This document shows positions 24,501-35,901 of a stretch of 64,000 nt of DNA, piece by piece. The DNA is taken from NCBI RefSeq assembly GCF_000001735.4, contig NC_003075.7, positions 7,007,001 through 7,071,000 of the forward strand, written 5' to 3'. The translations under genes and the position numbers were made by a program. Origin of the DNA: Arabidopsis thaliana (Eukaryota; Streptophyta; Magnoliopsida; Brassicales; Brassicaceae). Below the pieces are notes generated by a model. It worked only from the letters and a program-made list of their open reading frames with translations, had not been told where the DNA came from and did not search any database. How positions within the stretch are numbered: position 1 is the stretch's first letter; each line of letters opens with the position of its first letter.

Positions 24501-25560
24501 TCTGTCTTTGATTTGTTGTGAATGTGTTTATAACTCGATAAAATTGTCTCAACATGTCTATACACATGTGGATAAATGGTCAAATAGACATGGATAATGT
24601 ACTTTGGATTGGCGTTTATTGTTTATGTATAAACTTATGTATTAGTATGAAACTACCATGTGAGTCATTTGATGACCATATAGACTGGACTGCTTGGACA
24701 ATCATTAATGGACAAGTATGTCTTTGATTTCCTGCGAATGTGTTTATAGATCGATAAAATTAGCACTTTTTTGTTTGCTCATCTAACATTATCATTGGAG
24801 CCCAACTTGATACAACCTCTCTAGCTTCTCTTCTTCCTCTCTTACAATAAACAGAATAATCATCACCTTCTCTTTCAACCTCTCTACATTCCTCCCTCGA
24901 CGTCACAGTTACATCGGCCGATGAAGAAATCGGAGCTACAAATCCATCAACACCAATCGGTATATCAAGCCTTGTAGGTCGTTTCCTTTTTAAAACTTCT
25001 TCCGGAGGAGACGATGCAGAAACAGAGTCGGATCCAAACGATAACCCGAATCAGGGGGAGATTCCTAATCGACTTCTACGTCATCTCTCCAATCACAGTG
25101 GCGGTTAATTCGCTGCAAAAAACATCGTCACAATGTCTTGGTTAAGGCGGAGGCAACTCAATTTAAATTGTTCCAGAGGTTTTGTTTGAAGGGAGAGAGA
25201 TCGTTGCACAGTAATATTAACCAATTCAAGAAACAGTGACCCGGAGATTCCGAGACTTTCCATAGTAATTGCTTGGTCGGAAGAATTAACAACCATCGAC
25301 ATTGATATTGTGAGATAATTTCAGTCGGCGAAGGCAACTTCCTTTTCTCATCTGTAAATATCAACTGTCGATTTATTAGAAGGGAACCAAATCAAAACAA
25401 AATCTTTCTAACCGGTTAAGTAAATTTTTGGTTTAGATGGGTGGGGATATAATTGTCCATTTATTTTTCAAAAACAAGGAAAAATGCCTTGTACGTGAGA
25501 AGTGCCTCAAAAGGAATAAAAGTTTGTAGAAGTGCCTAAACATGTCCAATTCCCAAATAA
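21530..25560. mobile_element. Two diverged MULE-like elements in tandem
   Basis: Two head-to-tail blocks, about 21530-23390 and 23310-25560, share a left part (TGTRAGAAAC.TCTCTTTCTCACCCAATC near 21690 and 23500). They also share a right part (ACCAAATCAAAACAAAATC, then a GGATATAATTGTCC-like string, then CAAAAACAAG). Ends are rich in GGCACTT/AAGTGCC strings in inverted arrangement, as in long-TIR Mutator-like elements. No transposase frame remains. Class is inferred. Confidence 0.45.
24126..24761 (+). repeat. Three tandem copies of a ~215-bp unit
   Basis: Units start at 24126, 24340 and 24556, each opening with GTCTATA.ACATGT.GATAAA and ending ...GTTTATAGMTCGATAAAATT. One diverged single copy lies at about 22561-22790 in the first MULE-like block, so the unit was amplified in the second block only. 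Confidence 0.85.
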
Positions 25561-27251
25561 ATATCTTGAATTTTTTTTTTTTTAAAAACGAATTAAATCA
25601 ATAAATTAATAACTACACAATATTTTAGGAAATCATTTAAAAACGTTTCCATAACATATCAGGCTATTTTAATTCGAATTGTATATATGTAAACTTATTT
25701 ATTTTGGTAATATGTTATTCGATAATTAGGAAACTTCAATCTAATTTAATAACAAATTCTCATTTAGTTTAGATTTTATACAATTTCCGTAACAAAACTA
25801 TGTTAATTGTTTCTGATTAGTACACATGAAATTTAAACTATGATTAAGCATAGTCAAAAGAGAATTTTTGGATTTTAGATTTGTAATTATCTAGAAAATG
25901 GTTTCAGTATATATTTAACATTTTAATTAGAATTTAAATGATATAAACGTTTAAAGTATTTTTCTTTAAACAGGTAATTTTCATTATTTTAAAAATATAT
26001 CATTAAGCTAAATTTGAATTATATAAAAGAAAATATACTTTTAAACGTATTATAATAGTTACAAGCTTTTGAAAAATTCATTCTTCTATATACGATTATT
26101 TCTTTTTTTTAAAACAGTAAAACAAAGTTTAAATACCAATATTTAAAATTTTTAATGCAAATATTCAAAATGAGAACAATCAGTAATACGATTTTTTTGA
26201 CAGATCATTAATTATATTCGAACAATAATAACTACCATATTTGCGATAATGCATAAGGATGAGTTAGCTTTTAAAAAAAATATTTTTGTCATCCTAAATT
26301 TAAAATATGTAATTCAGATTAGTTTTTTTTTATAGTAAAGCTAATATTGAATCCAAATTAAAATCTAATTTTATGTATAATCTATCTCTTATAAATGTTA
26401 TGCATACATTCATATTGCCTCACAATCAATCTAGAATATTGATTCTTTAAAAAAAATAGATAGAGATTCATATGTAAATTACTTCATGTTCTAATGATGT
26501 TTATCTCCTAATTTTACTATCCATTTATGCGAGTCTTATGGATTTTTCTTTGAGGGTCAACACTAGATTACAAAAACTTAGCCGGGTGTTGGTCAATATT
26601 ATACCACAGATAAAATCATGGAATTAACAATCAGATATATTTATACAATCTAAAACAATAAACAAAACAAATATAACTTAATTTATATTTTATTTTTATA
26701 TTTGTTTTTAACTAAAATCAACAAATTTATCAGTTTATAAAAAATAAAATAAAAATTAGCCTGTGGTACCCTACGGGTAAATCACTACGATTTCATGTGG
26801 TTGCAATATCAATTTATACAAATTTTGACTTTTAAAATATATTTTATATAATTCTTGAAAGGTATACACTAAAAATCGGTTTTATATACTTCAATATCAT
26901 AAATTTATAAATCACAAATTGTTTTTAAATATGTTAATCCAAGATCTACCACAGGTCAATCCCTTGATTCTTAATATATTACAATAAAAATATTTAAAAA
27001 TAACAAAAATAATATTTAATTTTACGGAATGAAGTTATCTTGTGGAACGAGTTTGGGTTGATACTCCTACGGGACGATAATCTACGAGTGTAATCTTAGA
27101 ATTAACAATTTTAACACAATTATACAATCTTAAACACTAAACAAAAGAAATAATATTTACAAAACAACTATAACTTAAAATTCGAATTTTTAGTTACAAA
27201 TAAATCGAACGACTGTGTACCGCGGAGTAAAGTTTACATTATATCATCTAA
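25561..27251. other. AT-rich Helitron-like filler
   Basis: Very AT-rich, without coding signal. Scattered GGTACCCTACGGGTAAA and TACCGCGGAG strings resemble decayed Helitron 3' hairpins. Confidence 0.4.
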
Positions 27252-27285
27252 CTAGATTTTAACCCGCGGTACACCGCGGGGACAA
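27252..27285 (-). mobile_element. Helitron 3' end on the minus strand
   Basis: On the minus strand: a hairpin (CCCGCGG TGTA CCGCGGG), then TTAAAAT, then CTAG at 27255-27252 followed by T. This is the usual Helitron 3' signature. The body would extend to higher coordinates; its 5' end was not found. Confidence 0.65.
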
Positions 27286-28489
27286 TTAATTTTTTAATAT
27301 ATATAAAAGTTTGCAAATTGTATCTATATATAAAATATTTTTATTTTAAAGTTTACAATTGTTATTAAGTAATGTCCTGTCAAACTCGTCCCGTAAAAAA
27401 CCTATTTATTTTATTAATGTTGATTTTATTTATGATATGTTTATAAATCATTGTATAAATATTTTGTAATTTTGTAGTAATTAACTGCTATCAAATATTT
27501 CTGCAGTTTGATGCTTATAATCGAATTGTTATACTCATAAAAAAGCAATATCAAAAATGATAATTTTGTAGTGTTTAAATGATATTAAATATTTTGAAAG
27601 TTTTATTTTAGTAACTAATTGTGTAGTTAATGTGGATAGATTTCGGGAAGATAGTTAAATGTCAAATATTTAATTCGAAGATTTACTTTCTAATTATCAA
27701 AAATAATTATTAAATGTCAGTGGCAGCCACTGTAAATAAGTCCCAACTTGAGGATTTATTTCACAAAGTGGCTGCAAAAATGTATATATAGATTGATCAA
27801 ATTTCAAACAAAAACAATTAATTTGTATATACATCAAACTAACAAAAATATACAGATTTTCCAAATATCTCTATATTATTGCGCAAATCGAAACAAATCT
27901 AACATTCGATTTACTATGCAAAACACAAATGAAATATAAATAATATAAATTAATTAAAAAATTAGTTATTGTATCATAAATAACGCTATACACTTTTCTA
28001 TGCACATTATAATTTATACACTACAATATATTTCACTAAAAATGTATTCCAATATATTTATTAAAATAGGAAACCCCGCACGTATGTGCGGGTCAGAATC
28101 TAGTTTAAATGTATGTTAAGAACAATCTTTTAAAAATGGTAGCAAAAAAAATTGAAACAAGAAGTCTATAGAAGAAAAAAAATCAATATGTAAGAAGATG
28201 TTATAGATTTTTAGCCATTTTAAAGAAAAAAGACATAAAATGGAAAGAGCACTAACATTTAATTGGAAAAATGAACATCCATGGGGTCAAATGCATAGTT
28301 AGATCACTATTTATGGTGGTCATTATGAAAATTTTAAACAAAAACATCAAATAATTGTTATGACATTCACTTTAAAACTAAAAATTGATAAATGTTATGG
28401 GGGTCAAGTGACCCCCTTGTCAATACACCACTGCCACTGATATGTGATATTTGCTCGATTCTCCTGGAGTTAATTGTTAGGAAATCATG

Positions 28490-28990
28490 GATGAAACCCA
28501 TTAAGATATCACATAGGCTTCATCCAAGATTTCCAAACAACACATGTGTAAAACCCATTGCCTAAATATTTTGACGGTGGAGTTGATTGCGAAAGAAGCG
28601 GTTCAAGAATTTGAGTAGATCATGGAATTGAAAAAGGGTGAAAAAACTTCTGACACCAATGGTTCAGACAAAGGGACAAGAACCGATGGAGTTGATTGAG
28701 AAAGAAGTGGTTGCACACAATATGACAAGATCATGGGTTTTACAAATGGGGTAAAAGAAACTTCTCACGCCAATGGGTCATATAAGGGAGAAGAGGAACT
28801 AAAGAGGACATGGATGGGGTAAAATATTGTTGAAGCCGAGGAGAGTGTCCAAACCAACCTGGCAAAAAGACATTGGAATAGAGCATGATTGATAATATCT
28901 ACCTTACGGCCATACCTTGAGGTTTGAACTAATTTAGCTTTGAATATATTGTAAAATAAGATTCTTTTAACAATTATCCCCAACAAACGA
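28490..28990 (-). mobile_element. LINE-derived fragment with a ~110-bp tandem repeat
   Basis: The minus strand encodes INHALFQCLFARLVWTLSSA, the zinc-binding/C-terminal type of segment found after the reverse transcriptase in plant LINEs. Two imperfect 110-bp units (28574-28683 and 28684-28796) share GATGGAGTTGATTG.GAAAGA and ACTTCTSACRCCAATGG. No intact frame. Confidence 0.55.
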
Positions 28991-29072
28991 TCAACAAGCT
29001 ATAATTACAAAGAGATCCAATGGTTTATCTTGTTGAGTACTAATAGAGTTACAGTGAATTCGATATGTTTTA

Positions 29073-29414
29073 GGTCCTGAATGTTTTGTAGTTTTTTATT
29101 GGCTTTTAGTTTTTGGTTTTTGGATTTTGGATTTTGGTTTTTGATATTTGTAGTTTTTGATTTTGTTGTAGATTTTAATTTTTGCAAAATCATGAATGGA
29201 ATTTTGTTTAATTTTTAGTTTTTACGTAAATTGTTTAAAAAACTCACAAAACTTGGTTTTTAGATTTTATAAAGAAATAGCTAAAAACTCTTAAAATCTG
29301 GTTTTCCTATTTTTTAGAAAATCTACTTTTTGTAGAATCATGAATGGGTATTTATTTGGTTTTTAAAAAATCACAATCCAAAAACTACTCTAAAAACTGC
29401 AGCCATTCAAGGCT
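29073..29414. mobile_element. Candidate PIF/Harbinger-like MITE, 342 bp
   Basis: Inverted ends GGTCCTGAATG and CATTCAAGGCT, flanked on both sides by TTA (29070-29072 and 29415-29417), as expected for Harbinger elements. The interior is rich in TTTTTGGATTTTG strings. The inverted repeats are imperfect. Confidence 0.42.
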
Positions 29415-29574
29415 TTAATTTGTTGTCATGTTAACAAAGTTAAGTTATTGGTGAAGCAATGTCGTTTTTTATGCGACAATATTCTTAGAGTTTCACAGAA
29501 TTGATGACAACGAAGGAAAAATATCGTATCATCTTTAGTTTGAGTAAAAGGAAATAAAGTAACATATTTCTTAA

Positions 29575-30085
29575 AATTCGTTAGCGAGTAAAACGTTCCA
29601 CACAAAAGCATAACTTCCACTGTTATATCGTTCTTTGTTATTACTGATAATGTATGATTTGATGGATTTGTATAACGTTTGTATCTTATGTTTTAAAGTA
29701 ATCAATATATGTTAGAAACGAAAGTTACTTATTCAAAAAATTAAATTTATTCTTTTCACCTTTGACAATGAAGTCTTAATCATAATTCCCCCTAAAACAG
29801 AAAGAATAATGTGTACAAAACAAAATACTTTTATCCATCACTGTTTTGAATAACCATAATCGTGTTTTTAACGATATTTGAAGAACTTTTTCACAAAACT
29901 TCTTGAAGTATGATATTCATACTCGATGAACATAATGGTGTATATGGATTTATGTCATACAATATTAATGTGAACATTTGATTATTTGCCATGTAAATGA
30001 AATTTCTTTTGATAAATAGTTGTTAAAAAGATTAATGGGAACAAGTTATAATACTTGATAACTTTCTTAACAATTAATATCAGGT
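29575..30085. other. Downstream flank of the RALF gene with RALF-like relic
   Basis: 29575-29760 is the partner of the duplicated segment at 20513-20690. 29880-29965 (GATATTCATACTCGATGAAC, GTATATGGATTTATG) faintly resembles the 3' part of the RALF coding region and may be an older, decayed tandem copy. Confidence 0.35.
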
Positions 30086-30358
30086 TTACATTGGTGGTAT
30101 TTCCACAAAAGTTTTCAAAGATGGTACTCGTGTAGAAGAAGTAGAACGACGACATCTATTGGCAGTAGTACATGGACGCCTATATGGATTTGCTGGTGTG
30201 CGCTTATAACATGCAGCGGTAGGAAATCTTGGATCACAACCTTTACCTAAATCTAATCTAATTGGATACTCAATATATCTTTTCGCATGAATGGTACTTA
30301 TAAACACGCATAATACAATCAAAATCGTCACAAACGTAACTTCTTTTGTTTTTATCAT
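30086..30358 (-). CDS. RALFL29: RALF-like signalling peptide precursor
   Basis: Intact 90-codon single-exon gene, probably AT4G11653. Residues 1-25 form a signal peptide (VTFVTILIVLCVFISTIHA), cleaved before KRYIEYPIRLDLGKGCD. The mature peptide carries a YIEY variant of the RALF YISY motif, needed for FERONIA-type receptor binding. It also has four conserved cysteines (GCDPRFPTAACYKR and RRPCTTANRCRR) that form two disulfides. It lacks the long propeptide and the dibasic RRxL site of RALF1-type precursors. This places it among short RALFs, many of them expressed in pollen or pistil. The tail after RCRR is about 20 residues longer than usual. Confidence 0.82.
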   Translation of the reverse strand: MIKTKEVTFVTILIVLCVFISTIHAKRYIEYPIRLDLGKGCDPRFPTAACYKRTPANPYRRPCTTANRCRRSTSSTRVPSLKTFVEIPPM

Positions 30359-31586
30359 AATTTAGATTTTGGATTAGTTATATTTGGTGGAAAGATTGGA
30401 AAATCTGTTTTTTATATATAGTGCAAAACGATAAGTTATAGTTTCACTATCTTTAAAACATATCTTTGTTTGGTTCCAGTTTAGATATTTTTATTAAATA
30501 TATTTAAAAAAAAACTGAATTGGTGTTACAGTTTTAGTTTCAGTTTTTTTTCTTCAATATATACATTAATTAATTTTGAAACATTTGAAAATATTGAGAT
30601 TTTAACATATCATTTTTTGTTGGTTTAATTTCAATCAGTTTTTGTTTTGTCAAAAAACAATATCGGTCTCCTAATGCTAGTATTACATCTCAAAATTTTG
30701 ATATGTTTAAAAATTGCAAAATTATTTTTAATATTATAAAGTGCTATTTTATAATTATTTCTAAACTTTAACATATAAAAATTGATAGATCGGATTGAAT
30801 ATCTCCGATATCATGATATTTTGACGGAAATCCATGTCTGGATATAGAAAATTTACAAATTTAGGTACACTTATCGTAATATTTAATGATAGTGATTTAA
30901 TTTGTGTGTATTTTCACCTCAAAATTTTATCTTAGAGACTACGCGAGAAAAAATGCAAATCCACAATTAATCTTATGTAGTATTTTAGGATCGATCCTAA
31001 TAAGTTATATATACTAATAAGTTACACGACGAATTCGATAAAGAAGAACAAAACTAAGGCAAAATAAAAAGTGGTTTTTGCTTGGGGGTTTTAGCAATAT
31101 ATATATTACTTTAAGATATGTCTCTATGTCTGAATAGTTTGTTGGCAGTATTGATATTGAATTCAATTTGGCTGCCTCACTCCAAAAATATATTGTTCTT
31201 TCGACTATTAATCATCAGCCAAAACAACATTGTCTCGATACTGTTTCTCATGATCACTAATTCACTATGTATTATATTGATCAAGATATACAAAAATATG
31301 AACTGCTGGGTATAGTTTCAATTATCCCATGTGGACTTCATTTTGCAAGAGAAATTTAGTCAACTAGAAAGAAAAATATTAGGAATTATTAGTCATACAA
31401 CCATATTATAAGATTATAACGTGGAAGAAAAACTGTATAGAGTTCTAACAAACTTTCGGTGAAACTTCATGTCATCCTTAATTCAAAAGCAACCCACTAG
31501 TCAAATCTTTAATATATCTTTCAGAAAACAAGACTTCACATATATGAATCAATCTCTTCAATTATTTTTGGAACACTCGAATATAT
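30359..31586. other. AT-rich intergenic region
   Basis: RALF promoter side, then AT-rich sequence up to the CASP-like gene. The 65-codon open frame at 31118-31315 has no recognised similarity. Confidence 0.4.
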
Positions 31587-32759
31587 TTGATGAAAGAGCT
31601 TAAAGATCACGTTGTAGTGATCACTTATGGACCATCATCGGAGGCTTCAGTAACGGCGTCACCTGTCTCTCAACAGACGCCGTCTTTGTTTGCATACTCC
31701 GTAACGCCGTCAGCATCAAGATTCAGCTCACGGCGAGCATCGGTTCATGTTATCGGTTTGGTTCTCCGGTTTATAACTATGGTTCTATGTTTCGTCTCTG
31801 CTCTTTCGTTGGCAGTGAATGTTCAACGGCCTTCGAAGAGACATCTGACACAAAACTCCTCGAGTTTTGCTTCATATCCTGAACTGTTGTAAGAAACTAA
31901 AGAACCTTATCTTCTTTAATTCATTGTTTAATACTAATATTTTATATAGAATATGATGTTGTTATTTCCAAGCAAATCTGGATTATCGTTGTTCACTTAC
32001 TAAAATAATAAGGGATACTTGAAAAAAAAAAGTCTAAAAAATAAAATGAAAAGATTGGCTGATTTCTGTTAAATTAAAGATATATGAACCGAAAATTGTA
32101 ATGGAAATGAATTAAATTGGGATTTTTGATAAATTAAATTAAAGTATTAATTATCTTTAATATGCATGGAAATGAATATTTTGATAGTTTATATATGAAC
32201 CGAAAATATTGTGTAGGCGTGTTAAAAATAAATATCCATTAACAAAATCATCCAAAAATTTTCAACATTTTTTTCTCTCTATGCTAATTGGTACGTTAAG
32301 ATATATGCAGGTATTGTTTTGGAGTTGCAGTGATAGGATTCGTGTATACAAGTTTGCAAACATTCAAAGGAGTTTGTGATATTACTCACAGAGGAGTTTT
32401 AATCTCTGAGCCTCTCTCGGATTACATCAGCTTCATATTTGACCAGGTATTTTACATTATTATTGATTAATTTCTATACGTTGAGTACATATATAATAGA
32501 ATGTGTTAACAATTAACATATAAAAAAAATTGAGCTAATTTTATTTTTGTATACAAAACCTAATCAGGTTATATGTTACCTACTAGTGTCATCTTCTTCC
32601 GTGGCAATTGCATGGATCCAACATATAAACGAGGATGCGATAAAAACACTAAGAAACAATTCTATAGTTTCAGTTTCAATGTCATTCTCTGCATTTTTGG
32701 TTTTGACACTCTCTGGCCTCTTGTCAGGGTATAAGCTTTGCAAGAGATTTATGTGGTAA
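31587..32759 (+). CDS. CASP-like membrane protein (UPF0497, CASPL4A-like)
   Basis: Three exons, 31587-31888, 32311-32446 and 32568-32759, encode 209 residues (208 from the second Met), matching AT4G11655. Four transmembrane helices: HVIGLVLRFITMVLCFVSAL (about 55-77), CFGVAVIGFVYTSLQTF (about 104-121), YISFIFDQVICYLLVSSSSV (about 140-165) and SVSMSFSAFLVLTLSGLLSG (about 180-202). A Ser-rich cytosolic N-terminus precedes them. CASP-like proteins form plasma-membrane scaffolds that guide local wall modification (Casparian strips for the founding members); this subgroup's role is unknown. Arg before TM1 and Asp in TM3 (FDQV) match conserved MARVEL-type positions. Confidence 0.88.
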
Positions 32760-33859
32760 TTAAATCTTGTAATTTTTTTATACTCAAGTCATGTTTAAAT
32801 CCGTAAGAAGTAATGACTATTTATGTTTATGTGGATATATTTGTTTGTTGGAATGTAAAATTTATACAACATTTATTTGTTTTATCGCCAACGTTTTAGA
32901 ATTTGAAAGAATAACCGAATTTTTTTTAGAGAAATATAAGATAACCACCACCATGTGTCAATGTTGCAGTAATCAAATGATAATTTGTACATGCATGACC
33001 ATTGTACCAAACAAACTTAATCAAGTGTAAACTAGTTTTCCTCGTATAGTTTCCAAAAGTACTATCATTAACTGGTAAAAGGGTTCTTCAGATGTGACAA
33101 AAACTATTTTCTATATTAAAAGGAAGTTGCAAGTGTTTCACTTACAAAGTAGATGAAGTGTCATTAAAATAGTGATGGGTCAATGAATGAATTAAGGTCT
33201 TATTATCATATTTATCATATTTGGTCATAAGAATGAAGAATTTTAAAACCTAGTTAAAATTCTTAAGCATTTTGATGCGTTTTTATCGGAGGTGACCAGA
33301 CCAACCAATAAAGTTTATCAAAATAAAAAAAATAATGAAAACATGCATATTTTAATTATGTTCGTATTCACTTTTTTTTATTTTTGGTATTCACTTTCAT
33401 TGTATTTATAAAGCAGATTCTAAAACTGAACTTAGAGAAGAGAAAGTTGTTGTAATACAATCTTGTAGTGACAAGAGAAATTTGGGTGTTTCTTTCTGCA
33501 ATGTATAATGATATGTTTGACGATAAAACATTATACCGCCCGGAAATTCTGTAATCGCAATAGTAAAACTGGATTTCTTCCCCTCCCACCTGGAAATGAT
33601 GTATATCCTAACTACTATAACTGGATTTAATTTTCCAGAAAACGATTATATAAATGGATTTATATAAATTATTTTTGATAATTTAAATGCTCACATAAAA
33701 ATAATATATTTTTTTTGTCATTTCTTGCAAATAGTTTAAGACATTTAGATTTTTTTTTTTTAAAGATTACCGAAAGTTATACATGTTAAGTATACAATTC
33801 AAATTCATGACTTTCGACTATGAAAATACATCATAAATCGATTGTTTTACGTTTTCTGG
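32760..33859. other. Intergenic region without recognised gene
   Basis: AT-rich. A 79-codon frame at 32791-33030 (+) is Cys-rich but has no signal peptide or similarity I recognise, and it overlaps the likely CASP-like 3' UTR. Confidence 0.4.
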
Positions 33860-35140
33860 ATTTTTTTTTGGGTTTCTTGGCAAAGTAGACACTTTTTCAT
33901 AAATAATTTGTAAAGTGGATAGTTTTTTTTAGAAATTAGAGAGATAGACACTTTTTTGTTTTTTGTGAGATAGAGGATATGTCTAATAGATTAAAAAAAC
34001 AAAATACATATCAAATACTAAAATACCCTTTATCTTGAGAGCTAATAAAAATAATATGAGAGACCATTTGTACTTTATTTTGTTTGTCTTTATTTTTTTT
34101 ATTTTTTTATTTTAGTTTTCTTAAAATATTTTTTTAAATAATAAATTCTTTTTAAAAAACATTACATTAACTTTTAGAGTAATTATATGTCATCAATCCA
34201 ATGCACAAACATTTCAAACATAGTTTTGTACACTAACCATTATTCGTTGGTGTACAAATGTGTATACTGATATTTCATAAATCATTAAGTACACCGACTT
34301 CTCTTATAAACATAATGATTGTATAAACCTTATATGATTACTCAATATAATAGTGTACATGATGGTGTACATAATTAAAGTATTTTTGATGATGTACAAA
34401 ATGATTGAAACTATTATGACGATTGATGGATAGAATGATGTATACAACTTTTAAATGATAGCATACAAGATTATTAGACAAAGTGTACAAAACTTGGTGT
34501 ACACTTCTAGGAAATGTATAAATCATTATTTCAATTAGTGGTGTATATCTCGTACACCAATGTTAGTACACTGTCTCATAGATCTTTAAAGCTGTACGAT
34601 CATGTACACCATATTTTCCATCATCTCTTTACACTATTTTGTACACAATTATACTGAGTCTATCACTTCTCAGTATTATATGTTAATTTTTACATTATTG
34701 TCGTACACTAACATTTGTACACCAGTTTTAACAATATCACATACACCGTCGGCTGGGATTAAATAAAAAAGTGTTACATATTTTTGAAATATAGCAAAAT
34801 TAGACTTTTTAGATTCACATAAAAATTTTAAAAGTTAATATGATTATGTGGTAATTTTTTATGAAAAATTATTATCAAACAAAGTAAAAATATTTAAATA
34901 AAAAAAAAAAGAGAAAAAGTAGAATTTGATTTGAGTTTTGTCTATATTTTACTACCTAACAAATAACAAAAGGTTATATAAGTATTTTTACTAAAATTTT
35001 TATTAGACAAAAAATTGTATTAGAAAGGAAAAAAAAAATTATCTATTTCTTCTTTTTCTAAAAAAACTACATATTTTGCAATTTATTTATATAAAAAGAA
35101 TACATTTTCCAACTTATCTCTTTTTTTTAAAAAGTTTTTT
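33860..35140. mobile_element. Non-autonomous MULE-like element with long degenerate TIRs
   Basis: The left arm (about 33880-33960, CTTTTTCATAAATAATTTG, then TAGTTTTTTTTAGAAATTAG) matches the reverse complement of the right arm (about 35045-35125, CTTTTTATATAAATAAATTG, then TAGTTTTTTTAGAAAAAG). Long inverted ends starting GACACTTTTT are typical of Arabidopsis Mutator-like elements. No transposase is seen. The interior holds the TGTACA cluster. Target duplications were not identified. Confidence 0.42.
34227..34721. repeat. Cluster of TGTACA palindromes
   Basis: Ten perfect TGTACA hexamers at 34227, 34251, 34354, 34366, 34393, 34484, 34498, 34603, 34640 and 34716. Five further GTAC cores lie near 34286, 34552, 34566, 34592 and 34703. 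Most read GTGTACA or TGTACAC. At this base composition less than one copy is expected by chance. Confidence 0.9.
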
Positions 35141-35677
35141 TATCATAAAAACTTTATATTTAAAATCTGGATAATGACACTATTACTACAATTTTGCTAA
35201 GATATTTGTTTCCTTTTTACGATGATTACAATTAGACTATAATATTGGATAAACGAATCTCAAATATTGAATTCATAATTAATGTTGAACATAAAACATA
35301 AGAAAAGTAATTAAAAAAAGAGTCAACTCAGAATAATCAATTCGAGTCTATCACTTTATTCCACTCACATTAATTACCAAAAATGTTATGAAAATCTAGA
35401 TAGCGTTTCACATATTCACAGGGTCAAAAAAGGAAATAACAAAAAGAAGAAAAAAGAGAAACTTCTGGAAAAAGAAAAGGAAGCCACATACGCTCTTCTA
35501 GCGCATTCCTATACTCTTTCCTTCTTTGTGGTCCCCTTTTCACTTTTTTAAATTCCAACTTTACCCTTGTTCTTCTTCTTCGTTCTCTTTTTTTTATTTT
35601 TGTTTTTGTTGTTGTCTTCTGGAACTTCCGATCTGTCTCTCCTCTTCTCTCTCTTTCTTATCAATACGTTCCTCTCA

Positions 35678-35690
35678 GAACATTCTGGAA
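35678..35690 (+). promoter_or_regulatory. Three-unit heat-shock element
   Basis: GAACATTCTGGAA is a perfect GAAnnTTCnnGAA array, 316 bp before the HSFB2B ATG. Two-unit sites (TTCTGGAA) lie at 35463 and 35617. These fit heat induction and feedback by heat-shock factors. Nearby CT-rich repeats (35702-35721) are typical of the leader region. Confidence 0.7.
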
Positions 35691-35901
35691 CTTCACAACA
35701 TAATCTCTCTCTCTCTCTATCTCTAGCTTCGTGATCATCGTGTGTCTCTGTGTTCAATCTGGATTGTGACAATCTCTTTCTTTCTTGGTTGGTGTAGATT
35801 ACGTCAAGAGAGAGATAGAGAAGTTTTTGGATTTGGTTCTAATGGGTCTGTGATAGACGTTTCCTTTCTCTTCTCTGTCTAGTTTCTGTTTTGAGATCTC
35901 T

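Larger units (their letters stand above)
21416..28103 (+). mobile_element. Candidate Helitron termini enclosing a transposon nest
   Basis: The left end TCTATACTATTAATTGGGAAG at 21416 is a classic Arabidopsis Helitron 5' terminus and is preceded by A. The right end has a hairpin (CCCGCAC/GTGCGGG, 28075-28092) followed by CTAG at 28100-28103 and then T. Both ends fit insertion between A and T. Whether they belong to one 6.7-kb element or two is uncertain, because other elements lie between. No Rep/helicase frame is seen, so it would be non-autonomous. Confidence 0.5.

Noticed and set aside
24126..24761. CRISPR-like array
   Set aside because: Units are 215 bp and contiguous without unique spacers, in a plant genome; ordinary tandem repeat in a transposon.
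25105..25364. Minus-strand open frames inside the second MULE-like element
   Set aside because: Short, overlapping in different frames, no transposase or captured-gene similarity recognised.
32791..33030. 79-codon Cys-rich open frame after the CASP-like gene
   Set aside because: No signal peptide or regular cysteine spacing, and it lies in the likely 3' UTR; considered as a defensin-like gene but not supported.
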